Shown here: positions 33,305 to 42,899 of the stretch, piece by piece
Position numbering within the stretch: the first letter of the stretch is position 1
Layout: each line of letters opens with the position of its first letter
DNA from: Desulfofundulus thermobenzoicus
Lineage (GTDB): Bacteria > Bacillota > Desulfotomaculia > Desulfotomaculales > Desulfovirgulaceae
Length of the DNA stretch: 64,000 nucleotides
Assembly (NCBI RefSeq): GCF_009428905.1
Contig: NZ_WHYR01000001.1
Location: 107,673-171,672, forward strand
Reading direction: 5' to 3'
Notes under the pieces: model-generated
The model's database searches: none
Told to the model about the DNA's origin: nothing
Seen by the model: the letters and a program-made list of their open reading frames with translations, nothing else
Program-made: the position numbers and the translations under genes

Positions 33305-35473
33305 TTATTGCAGCCGGATTTGTTTAATTTCTTTAAGGTTTTCCAGATCACTTAATTTGATCGTTTGTTCCGAGACGGTGTACAAAACGTTGTCGATGTA
33401 AAGGGATCTTTTTACCAGTGCGGGCGCTTCCGGCGGTGCGGAAAGGTTTTCACCGTGGATCACTTTCCCTTTCAGGTTAATGTCCTGTTCCGGTGAAAGG
33501 GTAAAGACATAGACTCCGGTCCAGAAACCCGGATCAACGGGTTTTTTCCCTGGTTTGGTCTCCGGTTGCTCCATGATAATGAAACGGGGCGAAAAGGAAA
33601 CCGGTATGGCCAGCAGGTTTTTCGACCGGCTGAACAGTACCGCCCTGTGGTCCTGCAGGGCCGGCGAATCGGCATCTCCCTGGATTACATATTTGGCCGT
33701 TTCTTTTGGATTGGACGGGTCGCTGACATCGAAGAAGGCAACTTTGATCCCTTCGTCCCGGGGCACCGGCGGCTGGAAAATGGCTATTTCGGGCCGGGAT
33801 TGGGCCAGCGGTACCGGCTGCTCTATGATTTCCCGGCCGATGCCGATCAGGTGATTCTCATCGTAAGGATGCAGGTAACCCGAGTAACCGGGAATCTTTA
33901 ATTCACCCAGCACTTTCGGCTGGCGCGGGTCTTTTAAGTCTACCACGAACAGGGGATCCACATTCCGGAAGGTGACCAGATAAGCCCGGCTGCCCATAAA
34001 CCGGGCGGCGTAGATCCTTTCGGCGGGGGCCAGGCCCTGCAATTTGCCCACGGTTTGCAGGTTTTCGTTCAGAATATAAATATTATTCCTGGTAACGGGC
34101 CGCTCGTTGAAGATCAAATTGCCGGTGGAGGTGGTGGCTATTCTAAACATACCCTGGTATTCATCCATGGAAAACTGATTGAGCACCTGCCCCGGCACCT
34201 CTCCGCTGCAGCGGTATTCCACGTTGTCTTTGTTCAGGGCCAGCTTGTGGATGAGGGTCTTGTCCCTTTCCCGGGCCATCTCCTGTTTCCACTTGTTGCG
34301 TATGTCTATATACTGTTCTTCCAGGGCAACGGCCACCCTTTCGTCCAGGCTGCTTAGAAAACCATCCAGCAAAAGGTCCAGTTCCTGTAACTTCTGGCCG
34401 GGATCCTTATTCGAGTTCTTGATGCGATCTATGTCTGCTTTTATTTTGGCCGGCACCAGGGTGGACATTTCCTCCAGTACTTTACCGGTATAAGCCGTGA
34501 AGTCCGGCGTTTTGGGTCCCGTTAAATAGAGGTGGCCCGTAGAGGCGTAAATGCTCTGCCCGGTTCCGGTGAGAAAGGTTCTGGTGCTGCTGTCGCCGCT
34601 TTGGGTATTGATGGCGAGGACCAGGGTGTACCGGTAAGAACGATCCGGGTAATCAAAATAAAAGATATCTGCGGGTTGAATCTGGTGGGCCTGTCCATTT
34701 GTATTTAACTCGGGCAGCTCTATTTGATCCTGCGCCAGGGGCATGTTAAAGATGGAATAGACATAATCGCCAATCATACGGGATGTAAGGTAATGTCCCT
34801 GAAAAGTGATGTTCCTTTGCCGTACCGGTTTCTCCCGGTTTTGCAGGTTGTAAACCTGAACAAATACACGGTCGGGGTAAACTGGCACAATACCGCCATT
34901 AGTATCCCCGTTGCCGGACTGCTGCGGCCCGGGGTGGGATGGAGCCTGCCGGCCGAATATGACCAGGGTATCTTTGTTGATCATGATCTCCTCCGGCCAG
35001 CCGTCACACTGGATGGTGGAGACCACTTTTGCCTCCCGGGCCGGTTGGGCCATGACTATGGCCACCCTGGTCCCCGATACTGCGTACAGGTGCCGGCCGT
35101 CGCTTTTGACCATGTCCGCTTCATCCACCCCTTCCACCTGCACATTGGTGGTGGAAAAATCCGCCGGGGCCTCAGCAGGTTGTCGCACCACACCGTTTTC
35201 GGCCATCCCTTTTATTCCCTGGGGAGCCTGTTCAGTTGCTGCCGGAACGCTTCCAGTACCTGAACCCTTTTCCGCACCATCAAAAAGCATTCCTCCCACC
35301 TGCCGGGCCAGGGCCGTGTTTTTCTGGACGTAAGCCACCAGCTCTTCGTATGTAGAGAAGCTTTTCATTGCCGCCGCCGATGCCCGGTGCGTTGGTAAAG
35401 TGGTGCCCAGCAGAAGGGCAGCGGTCAGCAGAAGGGCAGCCAGCGCACAGGATAGTTTAATCCGCCTGTTCAT
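33305..35473 (-). CDS. secreted beta-propeller domain protein
   Basis: 722 residues. A cleavable signal peptide (about 1-33, ending ASA) is followed by a short Ala-rich region and then a beta-propeller domain of the COG4880/PF09826 type, recognised by STTNVQVEGVDEADMVKSDG, LYAVSGTRVAIV and repeated VQVYNLQNREKP-like and VVDLKDPRQPKVLGELKIPGY segments. These are secreted or surface proteins of unknown function, seen in Archaea and Firmicutes. ATG 35473 has AAGGAG eight bases before it; a longer frame upstream lacks support. It stands alone. Confidence 0.88.
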   Translation of the reverse strand: MNRRIKLSCALAALLLTAALLLGTTLPTHRASAAAMKSFSTYEELVAYVQKNTALARQVGGMLFDGAEKGSGTGSVPAATEQAPQGIKGMAENGVVRQPAEAPADFSTTNVQVEGVDEADMVKSDGRHLYAVSGTRVAIVMAQPAREAKVVSTIQCDGWPEEIMINKDTLVIFGRQAPSHPGPQQSGNGDTNGGIVPVYPDRVFVQVYNLQNREKPVRQRNITFQGHYLTSRMIGDYVYSIFNMPLAQDQIELPELNTNGQAHQIQPADIFYFDYPDRSYRYTLVLAINTQSGDSSTRTFLTGTGQSIYASTGHLYLTGPKTPDFTAYTGKVLEEMSTLVPAKIKADIDRIKNSNKDPGQKLQELDLLLDGFLSSLDERVAVALEEQYIDIRNKWKQEMARERDKTLIHKLALNKDNVEYRCSGEVPGQVLNQFSMDEYQGMFRIATTSTGNLIFNERPVTRNNIYILNENLQTVGKLQGLAPAERIYAARFMGSRAYLVTFRNVDPLFVVDLKDPRQPKVLGELKIPGYSGYLHPYDENHLIGIGREIIEQPVPLAQSRPEIAIFQPPVPRDEGIKVAFFDVSDPSNPKETAKYVIQGDADSPALQDHRAVLFSRSKNLLAIPVSFSPRFIIMEQPETKPGKKPVDPGFWTGVYVFTLSPEQDINLKGKVIHGENLSAPPEAPALVKRSLYIDNVLYTVSEQTIKLSDLENLKEIKQIRLQ

Positions 35474-35667
35474 ACCCTTGCTCCTTTCACGGGGATTTTG
35501 TCCGGTTCCGGCAACCGGCCGTTTATTCCATATTGACGTATCTCCCTGGCAAAATGTTCCCACTGCCGGCTGATTATTAATTAATTTTTGATAGGAGGTC
35601 AAAAATTTTTTTAATTTCCCGGTTGAGCGAGGCCGCGGCCGGCCGGCAAGGGGAAGCCGGCTTTTGG

Positions 35668-35695
35668 AAAAAACTGCCGGGGCTCCCCCCGGCAG
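35668..35695 (-). terminator. terminator downstream of metQ
   Basis: Minus-strand CTGCCGGGG-GGAG-CCCCGGCAG stem is followed by six T. It ends the metNIQ unit. Confidence 0.88.
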
Positions 35696-35710
35696 AGGAG
35701 GAGCCCCTTA

Positions 35711-35741
35711 AAATAGTTTAAAAAGCTGGAATCACTTGTCT
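35711..35741 (-). pseudogene. remnant of a second metQ 3' end
   Basis: On the minus strand this stretch reads VIPAF-stop, the same last five residues and stop as metQ, with similar flanking bases. It lies 40 bases beyond the metQ stop. It looks like the end of a former tandem copy lost by recombination. Only about 25 bases match, so chance or slippage cannot be excluded. Confidence 0.45.
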
Positions 35742-35781
35742 CCATTACCGCCCCGTTTGCCTGCACAGTCCGCAAAACTGT

Positions 35782-36600
35782 TTAGAAAGCCGGAATCACC
35801 GCACCCTGGTACTGTTCTTCCAGGAACTTCTTGATCTCCGGGGTGTTCAGCGCTTCGGCCAGCTTTTGCAAAGCGGGGTTGTCTTTATCTTCGGGGCGTA
35901 CTACCAGTACGTTGGCAAAGGGAGAACTTTTATCCTCGAGGAAAACGGCGTCCTTCACCGGATTCAGCTTGGCTTCCAGGGCGTAGTTGCCGTTGATAAC
36001 GGCCGCATCCACGTCAGTCAGCGCCCGGGGCAGCATGGCCGCATCCAGTTCCCGGATGGTCAGGCCGGCCGGTTTTTCCAAGATATCCATTTTGGTGGCC
36101 ATGATGCCCTTGCCTTCCTTGAGTTTAATGACCCCGGCCTTTTCCAAAAGCATCAGGGCACGACCGCCGTTGGTAGCGTCGTTGGGGATGGCGATGGTTC
36201 TGGCGTTTTTCAGATCGGCGGCGTTTTTAATTTTATTGGAATAAATGCCCATGGGTTCCACATGTACTTTGGCAATGTAAACCAGATTTTTGCCGGTTTT
36301 TTGATTGTAGTCCTCCAGGTAGGGAATGTGCTGGAAGAAGTTGGCGTCAATTTGCTTGTCGGCCAGGGCCGGGTTCAGCTGGGCATAGTCGTTGAACGTT
36401 TTGATATTCAGGGTGATCCCTTCCTTTTCCAGGACGGGTTTCACCTTTTCCAGAATTTCCGCATGGGGACGGGCCGTTGCCCCTACAGTGATCTCCTTTT
36501 TGTCCGGCTGTTTCTCGGCTGACTTTTCCTGCTGCCCGCAGCCGGCCAGAAGGACACCGGCAAAAGCCAGGGAAAGGACGATGGCCAGAATTTTTTTCAT
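35782..36600 (-). CDS. metQ: methionine ABC transporter substrate-binding lipoprotein MetQ
   Basis: 272 residues, NlpA/MetQ family. Signal peptide with lipobox LAGC (Cys 20), then KKEITVGATARPHAEILEKVKP, the usual opening of D/L-methionine binding proteins, and further conserved parts NFFQHIPYLEDYN and IAIPNDATNGGRALMLLEKAGVI. Together with metN and metI upstream it forms a complete importer. The methionine assignment rests on family and operon. Confidence 0.94.
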   Translation of the reverse strand: MKKILAIVLSLAFAGVLLAGCGQQEKSAEKQPDKKEITVGATARPHAEILEKVKPVLEKEGITLNIKTFNDYAQLNPALADKQIDANFFQHIPYLEDYNQKTGKNLVYIAKVHVEPMGIYSNKIKNAADLKNARTIAIPNDATNGGRALMLLEKAGVIKLKEGKGIMATKMDILEKPAGLTIRELDAAMLPRALTDVDAAVINGNYALEAKLNPVKDAVFLEDKSSPFANVLVVRPEDKDNPALQKLAEALNTPEIKKFLEEQYQGAVIPAF

Positions 36601-36620
36601 GGTATTTACCTACCTCCTTC

Positions 36621-37283
36621 TCAACGTTTGTTTACCCTGGCCGTGATCCGGTCGCCCACGGTTTGAATGAGCTGCACCAGAATAATGAGCAGGATTACGG
36701 TCACGACCATCACGTCATTTTGGTAGCGCTGAAAACCGTACTGGTAGGCCAGTGTACCCAGACCACCTCCTCCCACCACGCCGGCCATGGCGGAGTAACC
36801 CACCAGGGTGATGGTGGTCAGGACGAAGCCGGCCACCAGGGAAGGCATGGATTCCGGTATGAGCACCCGGGTGATGATCTGCCAGGGGGAGGCGCCCATG
36901 GCCTGGGCGGCTTCGATTACTCCCCAGGGCACTTCCCGCAGGGAAGTTTCCACCAGCCGGGCCACAAAGGGAATGGCCCCCACGGAAAGGGGGACAATGG
37001 AGGCGGTGGTGCCGATGAAGGTGCCCACCACCAGGCGGGTAAAGGGTATGATGGCGATGAGCAGGATGATAAAGGGGAATGATCGCCCGATGTTCACCAG
37101 GGTGCCCAGAACCTGGTTTATCCGTGGACCGGGTTTGATATGTCCTTCACCGGTGATAACCAGGATCACCCCCAGGGGAAGGCCGAAAATATAGGCGATG
37201 ATGACCGAAACAAGCACCATATAAACGGTTTCCAGCGTGCCCTGAGCCACCATCTGAATTAACTGGCCGGTCCACTCATTCAT
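36621..37283 (-). CDS. metI: methionine ABC transporter permease MetI
   Basis: 220 residues with five to six membrane segments and the EAA-type loop [24 protein letters not shown] that contacts the ATPase. It overlaps metN by 8 bases; ATG 37283 is the likely start, since the upstream extension has no support. Confidence 0.94.
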   Translation of the reverse strand: MNEWTGQLIQMVAQGTLETVYMVLVSVIIAYIFGLPLGVILVITGEGHIKPGPRINQVLGTLVNIGRSFPFIILLIAIIPFTRLVVGTFIGTTASIVPLSVGAIPFVARLVETSLREVPWGVIEAAQAMGASPWQIITRVLIPESMPSLVAGFVLTTITLVGYSAMAGVVGGGGLGTLAYQYGFQRYQNDVMVVTVILLIILVQLIQTVGDRITARVNKR

Positions 37284-38310
37284 GGTTGTCCAACACCTCA
37301 ATGGTTAAATGCTGGTTTTGTAAAAAATCAATGGCTTTGCTGATATCTTCCGGCGACCCGAGTAATTCCAGGGTGAGGGTGCCGAAGGGAGTGTTTTTGA
37401 TCTGGTCTATTTTCCCGAAAAGAATGTTGGCGTGGATGCCGTATTTCTGAATCATGGTGGAAATAACCGGCTCACCGGCCGATTGACCGATGAAGGAAAG
37501 ACGCACCAGCCGGCTTTCGCCCTCCCGGGCCGGGCGGTGCCTGTACAGTAGTTCTTCCGGGATGGCGGTGTTCCAGACGCTTTTGACAAACTCCCGGGCC
37601 GTGGGGGTGCGGGGCGCGGTGAATACGTCCAGCACCGGTCCCGTTTCCACAATGCGCGCCTGATCGATCACGGCCACCCGGTCGCAGATTTCTTTGATCA
37701 CCGGCATTTCATGGGTAATAATGATAATGGTCAGCTTCAGCTGCCTGTTGATGTCCTGCAGCAGCCGCAAAATGGAATGGGTGGTCTGGGGATCCAGGGC
37801 GGAAGTGGGTTCGTCGCAGAGCAGCAGTCTGGGATCATTGGCCAGTGCCCGGGCAATGCCCACCCGCTGTTTCTGCCCCCCGGACAGCTCCGATGGATAG
37901 ACCCCGGCCTTGTCGGCCAGGCCCACCATCTCCAGCAGCTGTTTCACCTTCTCCCGGATGGCCTGGCGGGGCAGGCCGGCGATTTCCAGGGGAAAGGCTA
38001 CATTGCCGGCCACCGTACGGGAAGACAGCAGGTTGAAATGCTGGAAGATCATGCCGATCTGGCGGCGGGCGGCGCGCAACTGCCGTTCCGGGAGGGCGGT
38101 CAGATCCCGCCCGTCAATGATCACCCGCCCGCTGGTGGGTTTCTCCAGCATGTTTATGCACCGGATCAGGGTGCTTTTACCTGCGCCGCTTAAGCCGATG
38201 ATGCCGAAAATTTCCCCTTCGGGGATGGTCAGGTCCACCTTTTCCAGTGCCCTGATGTCATTGCCGTCCCGGGTTTTATATACCTTGCTCAGGTTTTCTA
38301 TTTTGACCAC
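37276..38310 (-). CDS. metN: methionine ABC transporter ATP-binding protein MetN
   Basis: 344 residues from GTG 38310, the normal MetN length. Walker [10 protein letters not shown], signature [14 protein letters not shown], Walker [14 protein letters not shown]; the C-terminal NIL regulatory domain (about 265-344, [17 protein letters not shown]) binds methionine in relatives. GGAGG lies eight bases before the GTG; the frame is open a further 44 codons upstream without a comparable site. No SAM riboswitch was seen in the leader. Confidence 0.94.
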   Translation of the reverse strand: MVKIENLSKVYKTRDGNDIRALEKVDLTIPEGEIFGIIGLSGAGKSTLIRCINMLEKPTSGRVIIDGRDLTALPERQLRAARRQIGMIFQHFNLLSSRTVAGNVAFPLEIAGLPRQAIREKVKQLLEMVGLADKAGVYPSELSGGQKQRVGIARALANDPRLLLCDEPTSALDPQTTHSILRLLQDINRQLKLTIIIITHEMPVIKEICDRVAVIDQARIVETGPVLDVFTAPRTPTAREFVKSVWNTAIPEELLYRHRPAREGESRLVRLSFIGQSAGEPVISTMIQKYGIHANILFGKIDQIKNTPFGTLTLELLGSPEDISKAIDFLQNQHLTIEVLDNHE

Positions 38311-38456
38311 CGGTGTTTCCTCCTGGTACGAACACGAAAACGCCCCTTTGCCTTCAGGCAGTGACAAAGAGGCTGTTTTTGCATGGGTCTTTCCGCCTTT
38401 ATTTGCCGTTGTGCCGGCAAAAGAGTCCCGGGTTGTCCGCATTCAATTTCCATAAT

Positions 38457-38486
38457 ATCATATCAGAGGAAGCGGCAGAATGTCAA
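38457..38486 (-). promoter_or_regulatory. sigma-A promoter of metNIQ
   Basis: Minus-strand TTGACA, 18 bases, TATGAT. It would start near 38450, giving a leader of about 140 bases that contains a hairpin followed by TTTT (near 38330-38370), which may act as an attenuator. Confidence 0.7.
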
Positions 38487-38586
38487 TAAAGCCGTGAATA
38501 AAACATCATCCGGGAAAAGGGGAAAAGGCCCGCGAGAATGGCAATGAATAAAGACTTTACACCGGATCTGCAGGAAACAAAAAAAT

Positions 38587-38609
38587 GGCAGGGGAGGCGT
38601 TCCCCTGCC
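38587..38609. terminator. bidirectional terminator
   Basis: A 9-bp stem GGCAGGGGA/TCCCCTGCC has a T-run on both strands (TTTTT on the minus side, CTTTTC on the plus side). It ends the decarboxylase unit. Confidence 0.85.
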
Positions 38610-38643
38610 CTTTTCGGTACGCCCTTTCCGCCGGGCGACCCAT

Positions 38644-39759
38644 TTAGTGGATGGCCGAGATAAAGGCCCCGGCAGCCACGGCGGTGCCGATAACGCCGGC
38701 CACGTTTGGTCCCATGGCGTGCATGAGCAGGTAGTTCTGCGGGTTGGCCTGGGATCCCAGCGTATGCACCACCCGGGCGGACATGGGAACGGCGGAAACG
38801 CCGGCCGCACCGATGAGCGGGTTCACTTTGTTTTTGCTGAACAGGTTCATCAGCTTGGCAATCAGTATGCCGCCGGCTACGGCAAAGGCAAAAGCCAGCA
38901 CACCCAGGATGAAAATGTATATGGTTTGCGGTCTGAGGAAGTTTTCCGCCGACATGGTGGCGCCCACGCCCACTCCCAGGAAGATGGTCACTATATTCAT
39001 CAATTCATTGCGGGAAACATCGGTCAGGCGCTGCACCACACCCGATTCCATGAACAGGTTGCCCAGCATGAACATGGCCATCAGGGGGGCCGACTTGGGC
39101 ACCAGTATGACAATGACGATGGTGGCCAGGATGGGGAAAATAACCTTTTCTCCCTTGCTCACCGGGCGCATTTGTTTCATCACCATGGCCCTTTCTTTAG
39201 GGGTGGTCAGGAGCCTGGCCACCGGCGGGATGATCAGGGGAACCAGGGCCATATAGGAGTAGGCGGCCACGGAAACCGCTCCCATCAGGTGGGGTGCCAG
39301 GTTGGCCGACAGGTAGATGGTGGTGGGTCCGTCGGCGCCGCCGATGATCCCGATGGTGGCCGCCTCAGGGACGCTAAAACCAAATAGCAGTGCGGTAAAG
39401 AAAGCCCCATAGACCCCCAGCTGGGCGGCCGCCCCCAGCAGTATGGTTTTGGGGTTGGCTATGCACGGGCCGAAATCGGTCATGGCCCCCAGGCCCAGAA
39501 AGATCAGGGGCGGGATCAACTCGTTCTGGATCCCATTATGGAAAAACATATAGAACAAACCGCCCTCATCCATCAGCCCGGTGAGGGGGAAATTGGCGGC
39601 AAAGATACCAAAACTGATGGGCACCAGCAGCAGGGGCTCGATGCCCTTTTTAATGGCCAGGTACATCAGCACAAAGGCTATGGCCCACATGACGATATTG
39701 CCAGGGGTTAAATTGAGGAGCCCGGTGCTGTTGATGGCTTCCGTCAATTGCTCCAGCAT
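38644..39759 (-). CDS. sodium ion-translocating decarboxylase beta subunit
   Basis: 371 residues, OadB/MmdB/GcdB family, a very hydrophobic protein with about ten membrane segments. Conserved family parts include GAMTDFGPCIANP (region of the sodium-binding Asp), GIIGGADGPTTIY and MHAMGPNVAGVIGTAVAAG. It decarboxylates carboxybiotin and pumps sodium out of the cell. The biotin carrier and a gamma-like protein are just upstream, but no carboxyltransferase (alpha) gene is here, so the acid (oxaloacetate, methylmalonyl-CoA or glutaconyl-CoA) is not known. Confidence 0.94.
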   Translation of the reverse strand: MLEQLTEAINSTGLLNLTPGNIVMWAIAFVLMYLAIKKGIEPLLLVPISFGIFAANFPLTGLMDEGGLFYMFFHNGIQNELIPPLIFLGLGAMTDFGPCIANPKTILLGAAAQLGVYGAFFTALLFGFSVPEAATIGIIGGADGPTTIYLSANLAPHLMGAVSVAAYSYMALVPLIIPPVARLLTTPKERAMVMKQMRPVSKGEKVIFPILATIVIVILVPKSAPLMAMFMLGNLFMESGVVQRLTDVSRNELMNIVTIFLGVGVGATMSAENFLRPQTIYIFILGVLAFAFAVAGGILIAKLMNLFSKNKVNPLIGAAGVSAVPMSARVVHTLGSQANPQNYLLMHAMGPNVAGVIGTAVAAGAFISAIH

Positions 39760-39778
39760 GGCGGTTCCCCCTTTCCCT

Positions 39779-39994
39779 TCAGCCCAGAGTTAAGATCACC
39801 GTATCCGGATTAACCACATCCCCGGGATTGGCATTGATTTCTTTGACCACCCCGCTGGCAGGGGCATAGATTTTTACATACATTTTCATGGCTTCAATGG
39901 TGGCCACCGGGTCGTTTTCCTTGACCTGATCGCCCACGTTTACATCCACCGAAATCAGTTTTCCCACCATGGGTGCATTTACTGGAACGCTCAT
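39779..39994 (-). CDS. biotin carboxyl carrier protein of decarboxylase
   Basis: 71 residues, only the biotinyl domain. The biotin attachment site is EAMKM with Lys 37, flanked by VNAPMVGKLISVDVNVGDQV and APASGVVKEI, which fold as the hammerhead. The short form without Pro/Ala linker is usual for separate carriers of sodium-pump decarboxylases. It lies 19 bases before the beta subunit. Confidence 0.92.
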   Translation of the reverse strand: MSVPVNAPMVGKLISVDVNVGDQVKENDPVATIEAMKMYVKIYAPASGVVKEINANPGDVVNPDTVILTLG

Positions 39995-40121
39995 ATTGAA
40001 ACCTCCTTAATTTTATTAAGAATTTAGTTTTGCTGCCTGTACCCTTTCGGCCTGCAGATGTCCGGTGATTTCCCCGGTAATGCCAGCAATAGCGGTTTTT
40101 AAAGAACAATTATCCCGGTTT

Positions 40122-40319
40122 TCAGGCCACCGATCCCACTTTGGCGGAACCTTTCTGCGTGGCATCCTTTTGAACCGCTTGTTTTTGCTTTTGCCTTAAG
40201 TCTGCCTGAGCAAACAGACGTCCTGCCAATCCCACCACCGCGCTTAGTATGCCCAGAGCCAGAAATACTGAAACAATGCCGGTAATGGCCACTGTCAATG
40301 CCTGATACCAATCCACCAT
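40122..40319 (-). CDS. small membrane protein, OadG-like gamma subunit
   Basis: 65 residues: one membrane segment (about 8-33) and a charged Lys/Gln-rich tail, as in OadG/MmdD gamma or delta subunits that stabilise sodium-pump decarboxylases. Sequence similarity in this group is low, so the assignment rests on topology and on its place ahead of the biotin carrier. ATG 40319 follows GAGGAGGTG. Confidence 0.7.
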   Translation of the reverse strand: MVDWYQALTVAITGIVSVFLALGILSAVVGLAGRLFAQADLRQKQKQAVQKDATQKGSAKVGSVA

Positions 40320-40428
40320 TTTGCATCACACCTCCTCTGGTATTTTCTTGCTGCCGGCATTCATACTGTTCCATGTATTCACTGAACAGTATGCTGTATA
40401 CAGATTTTAGAAGAAACCACCCCCTCAT

Positions 40429-40887
40429 TCTAAAAGCTAATACAACTTTCTAAATATTATAAGGACCGGCTTTCCTTCCGAGATTCGGAAAATTTATTTT
40501 TTACTGTTTAATTCAAGGGTATTCTTTCAGTGGGGGGCTGCTTTTTGCCCTTTGTGTCATCCCGGTGAATGCCGCATTTTCTGACATAAATTCTTATTGA
40601 AGGTTTGGCTGATATCCGGTACAATTACATATTAGCATGAACCGGGCCAGTGTTCCAGGTGGGATAGCCATTTTTTGGTGTAAAAATTTTTATATTGACC
40701 CGGAATAAAAAAAAGGTTTGGGGAAGGGGAGTTTTTTAAAGAGGAAAAAACCGTCACCCGTAGAATTACCTAAGTATTTAGCTCCGAAGTGGTTACACTA
40801 TAGTACTGTCCGGGCTATAATGGCAAAAGGGGCTAATTTTGGAGCGGACAGGGGTTTCAAGTAAATCGGTTTAAAGGGGGAGCATAA
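40429..40887. promoter_or_regulatory. divergent promoter region for decarboxylase genes and tig
   Basis: Two plus-strand promoters fit tig: TTGAAG-17-TACAAT at 40597-40625 and TTACAC-17-TATAAT at 40793-40821, the latter 66 bases from the tig start. A palindrome TTCCGA-GAT-TCGGAA at 40476-40490 lies close to a minus-strand TATAAT (40457-40462) and may be an operator of the decarboxylase genes. No gene is seen. Confidence 0.65.
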
Positions 40888-42231
40888 ATGAAAGCAAACG
40901 CGGAAAGGATAGAAAAAAATACCGTTCTACTGGAAGTAGAGGTAGACAATGAACAATTTTCCAGGGCCATGGAGCGGGCCTACCGTAAACTGGTTAAAAA
41001 GGTAAACGTGCCTGGTTTCAGGCCCGGCAAAGCTCCCCGGATTATCCTGGAGCGGCATATCGGCAAACAGGCGCTGATAAATGAAGCGGTGGAGATGGTA
41101 ATCCCCGAGGCATATTTTCAGGCGGTGGAGGACACGGGCATCGAGCCGGTGGCCCAGCCGCAGCTGGAACTGGTTCAGGTGGAAGAGGGTAAACCCGTGG
41201 TCTTTAAAGCCCGGGTGGTGGTAAAGCCGGAAGTGGAACTGGGGCAGTACAGCGGATTGGAAGTAACCCGGCGCCACGGGGAAGTGACTGCCGATGATGT
41301 GCAAAGGGAACTGGAGCGGTTGCAGCAACGCTACGCACAGCTGGTTACCCTGGATGAGGGCACTGTGGAAAAGGGGGACCTGGTTACCCTGGATTTTACC
41401 GGCCGGGTAAATGGAGAGCCCTTTGAAGGGGGACAGGCGACGGATTATACCCTGGAAGTGGGTTCCGGCCGCTTTGTCCCCGGCTTCGAGGACCAGCTGG
41501 TGGGTATGGCCATTAATGAAAGCCGCGATATCCAGGTCCGTTTCCCCGGTGATTATCCCAACAAGGAACTGGCGGGGAAGGAGGCCGAATTCACCGTTAC
41601 GATAAAGGCCGTCAAGCGTAAGGAACTGGCTTCCCTGGACGACGAGTTTGCCAAGGATGTCAGTGAATTTGATACCCTGGAGGAATTACGGTCCGATCTG
41701 GAGAATAAATTAAAGGAGGCCGCCGGGGCCAAAGCCAGGGCCGAAATGCGCCGGGAAGTGTTGCAAAAGGCCGTGGATAACGCCCGGGTGGATATCCCAC
41801 AGGAAATGATTGACAGCCGGGTGGAGGAAATGCTCCAAAGCGTGGAACGGCGTTTGCTGGCCGAGGGGATTAACCTGGATATGTATCTGAAATACCAGGA
41901 CACCACCCTGGAACAAATGCGGGAAAAGTTCCGTCCCGATGCCCATGACAGTTTAAAGACCATGCTGGTGCTGGACGCCATAGCCAGGGTGGAAAACATC
42001 AAGGTCAGCGAGGAAGAAATACAGGCCGAGATTGAAAAGATGGCCGCGGAGATGCATCAGGATCCCGCCGTGGTGCGTAAGGTAGTGGAAAGTCAGGGCC
42101 AGCTGGAAGCGGTGACCCAGGGCCTGGTTCGGGAAAAGGTAATGCAGTTGCTGCTGGACCGGGCCAATATCATTGAGCATGATGAAGAGCCGGAGGCCAA
42201 ACCGGTAGATGAGCCGGCAGCTGAACAATAA
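40888..42231 (+). CDS. tig: trigger factor
   Basis: Ribosome-associated chaperone and prolyl isomerase, 447 residues. The N-terminal ribosome-binding domain has the GFRPGKAP signature near residue 45; the FKBP domain (about 160-245) has GDLVTLDFTGRVNGEPFEGG and FVPGFEDQLVGM; the C-terminal helical arms follow. The last 25 residues are acidic and Pro-rich. It heads a conserved tig-clpP-clpX order. Confidence 0.97.
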   Translation: MKANAERIEKNTVLLEVEVDNEQFSRAMERAYRKLVKKVNVPGFRPGKAPRIILERHIGKQALINEAVEMVIPEAYFQAVEDTGIEPVAQPQLELVQVEEGKPVVFKARVVVKPEVELGQYSGLEVTRRHGEVTADDVQRELERLQQRYAQLVTLDEGTVEKGDLVTLDFTGRVNGEPFEGGQATDYTLEVGSGRFVPGFEDQLVGMAINESRDIQVRFPGDYPNKELAGKEAEFTVTIKAVKRKELASLDDEFAKDVSEFDTLEELRSDLENKLKEAAGAKARAEMRREVLQKAVDNARVDIPQEMIDSRVEEMLQSVERRLLAEGINLDMYLKYQDTTLEQMREKFRPDAHDSLKTMLVLDAIARVENIKVSEEEIQAEIEKMAAEMHQDPAVVRKVVESQGQLEAVTQGLVREKVMQLLLDRANIIEHDEEPEAKPVDEPAAEQ

Positions 42232-42290
42232 GCCGGGTTGACGATAACACCAGAAAATCCATTTACTTTGAACCGGGAGGTAACCTGTAA

Positions 42291-42884
42291 ATGTCTACGT
42301 TGGTCCCCATTGTTGTGGAACAAACCAACCGCGGTGAGCGGGCATATGATATTTATTCGCGGCTGTTGAAGGACCGCATCATCTTCATCGGCGGTCCCAT
42401 TGACGATTACGTGGCCAATCTGGTCATTGCCCAGATGCTTTTCCTGGAAGCCGAGGACCCGGAAAAGGACATCCATTTTTACATTAACTCTCCGGGCGGG
42501 GTGGTCACAGCGGGTATGGCCATCTACGATACCATGCAATATATCCGGCCGGATGTTTCCACCATTTGTCTGGGGCAGGCCGCCAGCATGGGCTCCTTCC
42601 TGCTGGCTGCCGGCGCCAAAGGCAAGCGTTACGCCCTTCCCTACGCCCGGATTATGCTGCACCAGCCCCTGGGTGGAGTGCAGGGCCAGGCGACGGAAAT
42701 AGAGATTCATGCCCGGGAAATTCTACGCATGAAGGATGTGCTCAATGAATTGCTGGCCAAGCATACCGGCCAGCCCAAGGAAAAAATTGCCCGGGACACC
42801 GAACGGGATTTCTTCATGTCCGCCCAGGAGGCAAAGGAATACGGGATCATAGACGAGGTGTTCACCGGGCGCAAGTCCAAGTAA
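42291..42884 (+). CDS. clpP: ATP-dependent Clp protease proteolytic subunit
   Basis: 197 residues, serine protease of the ClpXP complex. The catalytic triad is Ser 99 (GQAASMGSF), His 124 (MLHQPLGG) and Asp 173. It starts 59 bases after tig with GGGAGGT upstream and is followed 15 bases later by clpX. Confidence 0.97.
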   Translation: MSTLVPIVVEQTNRGERAYDIYSRLLKDRIIFIGGPIDDYVANLVIAQMLFLEAEDPEKDIHFYINSPGGVVTAGMAIYDTMQYIRPDVSTICLGQAASMGSFLLAAGAKGKRYALPYARIMLHQPLGGVQGQATEIEIHAREILRMKDVLNELLAKHTGQPKEKIARDTERDFFMSAQEAKEYGIIDEVFTGRKSK

Positions 42885-42899
42885 GAGAGGTGGAAATGC

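Noticed and set aside
38311..38456. SAM riboswitch in the metNIQ leader
   Set aside because: The conserved S-box blocks are not present; only a simple hairpin with a short T-run is seen.
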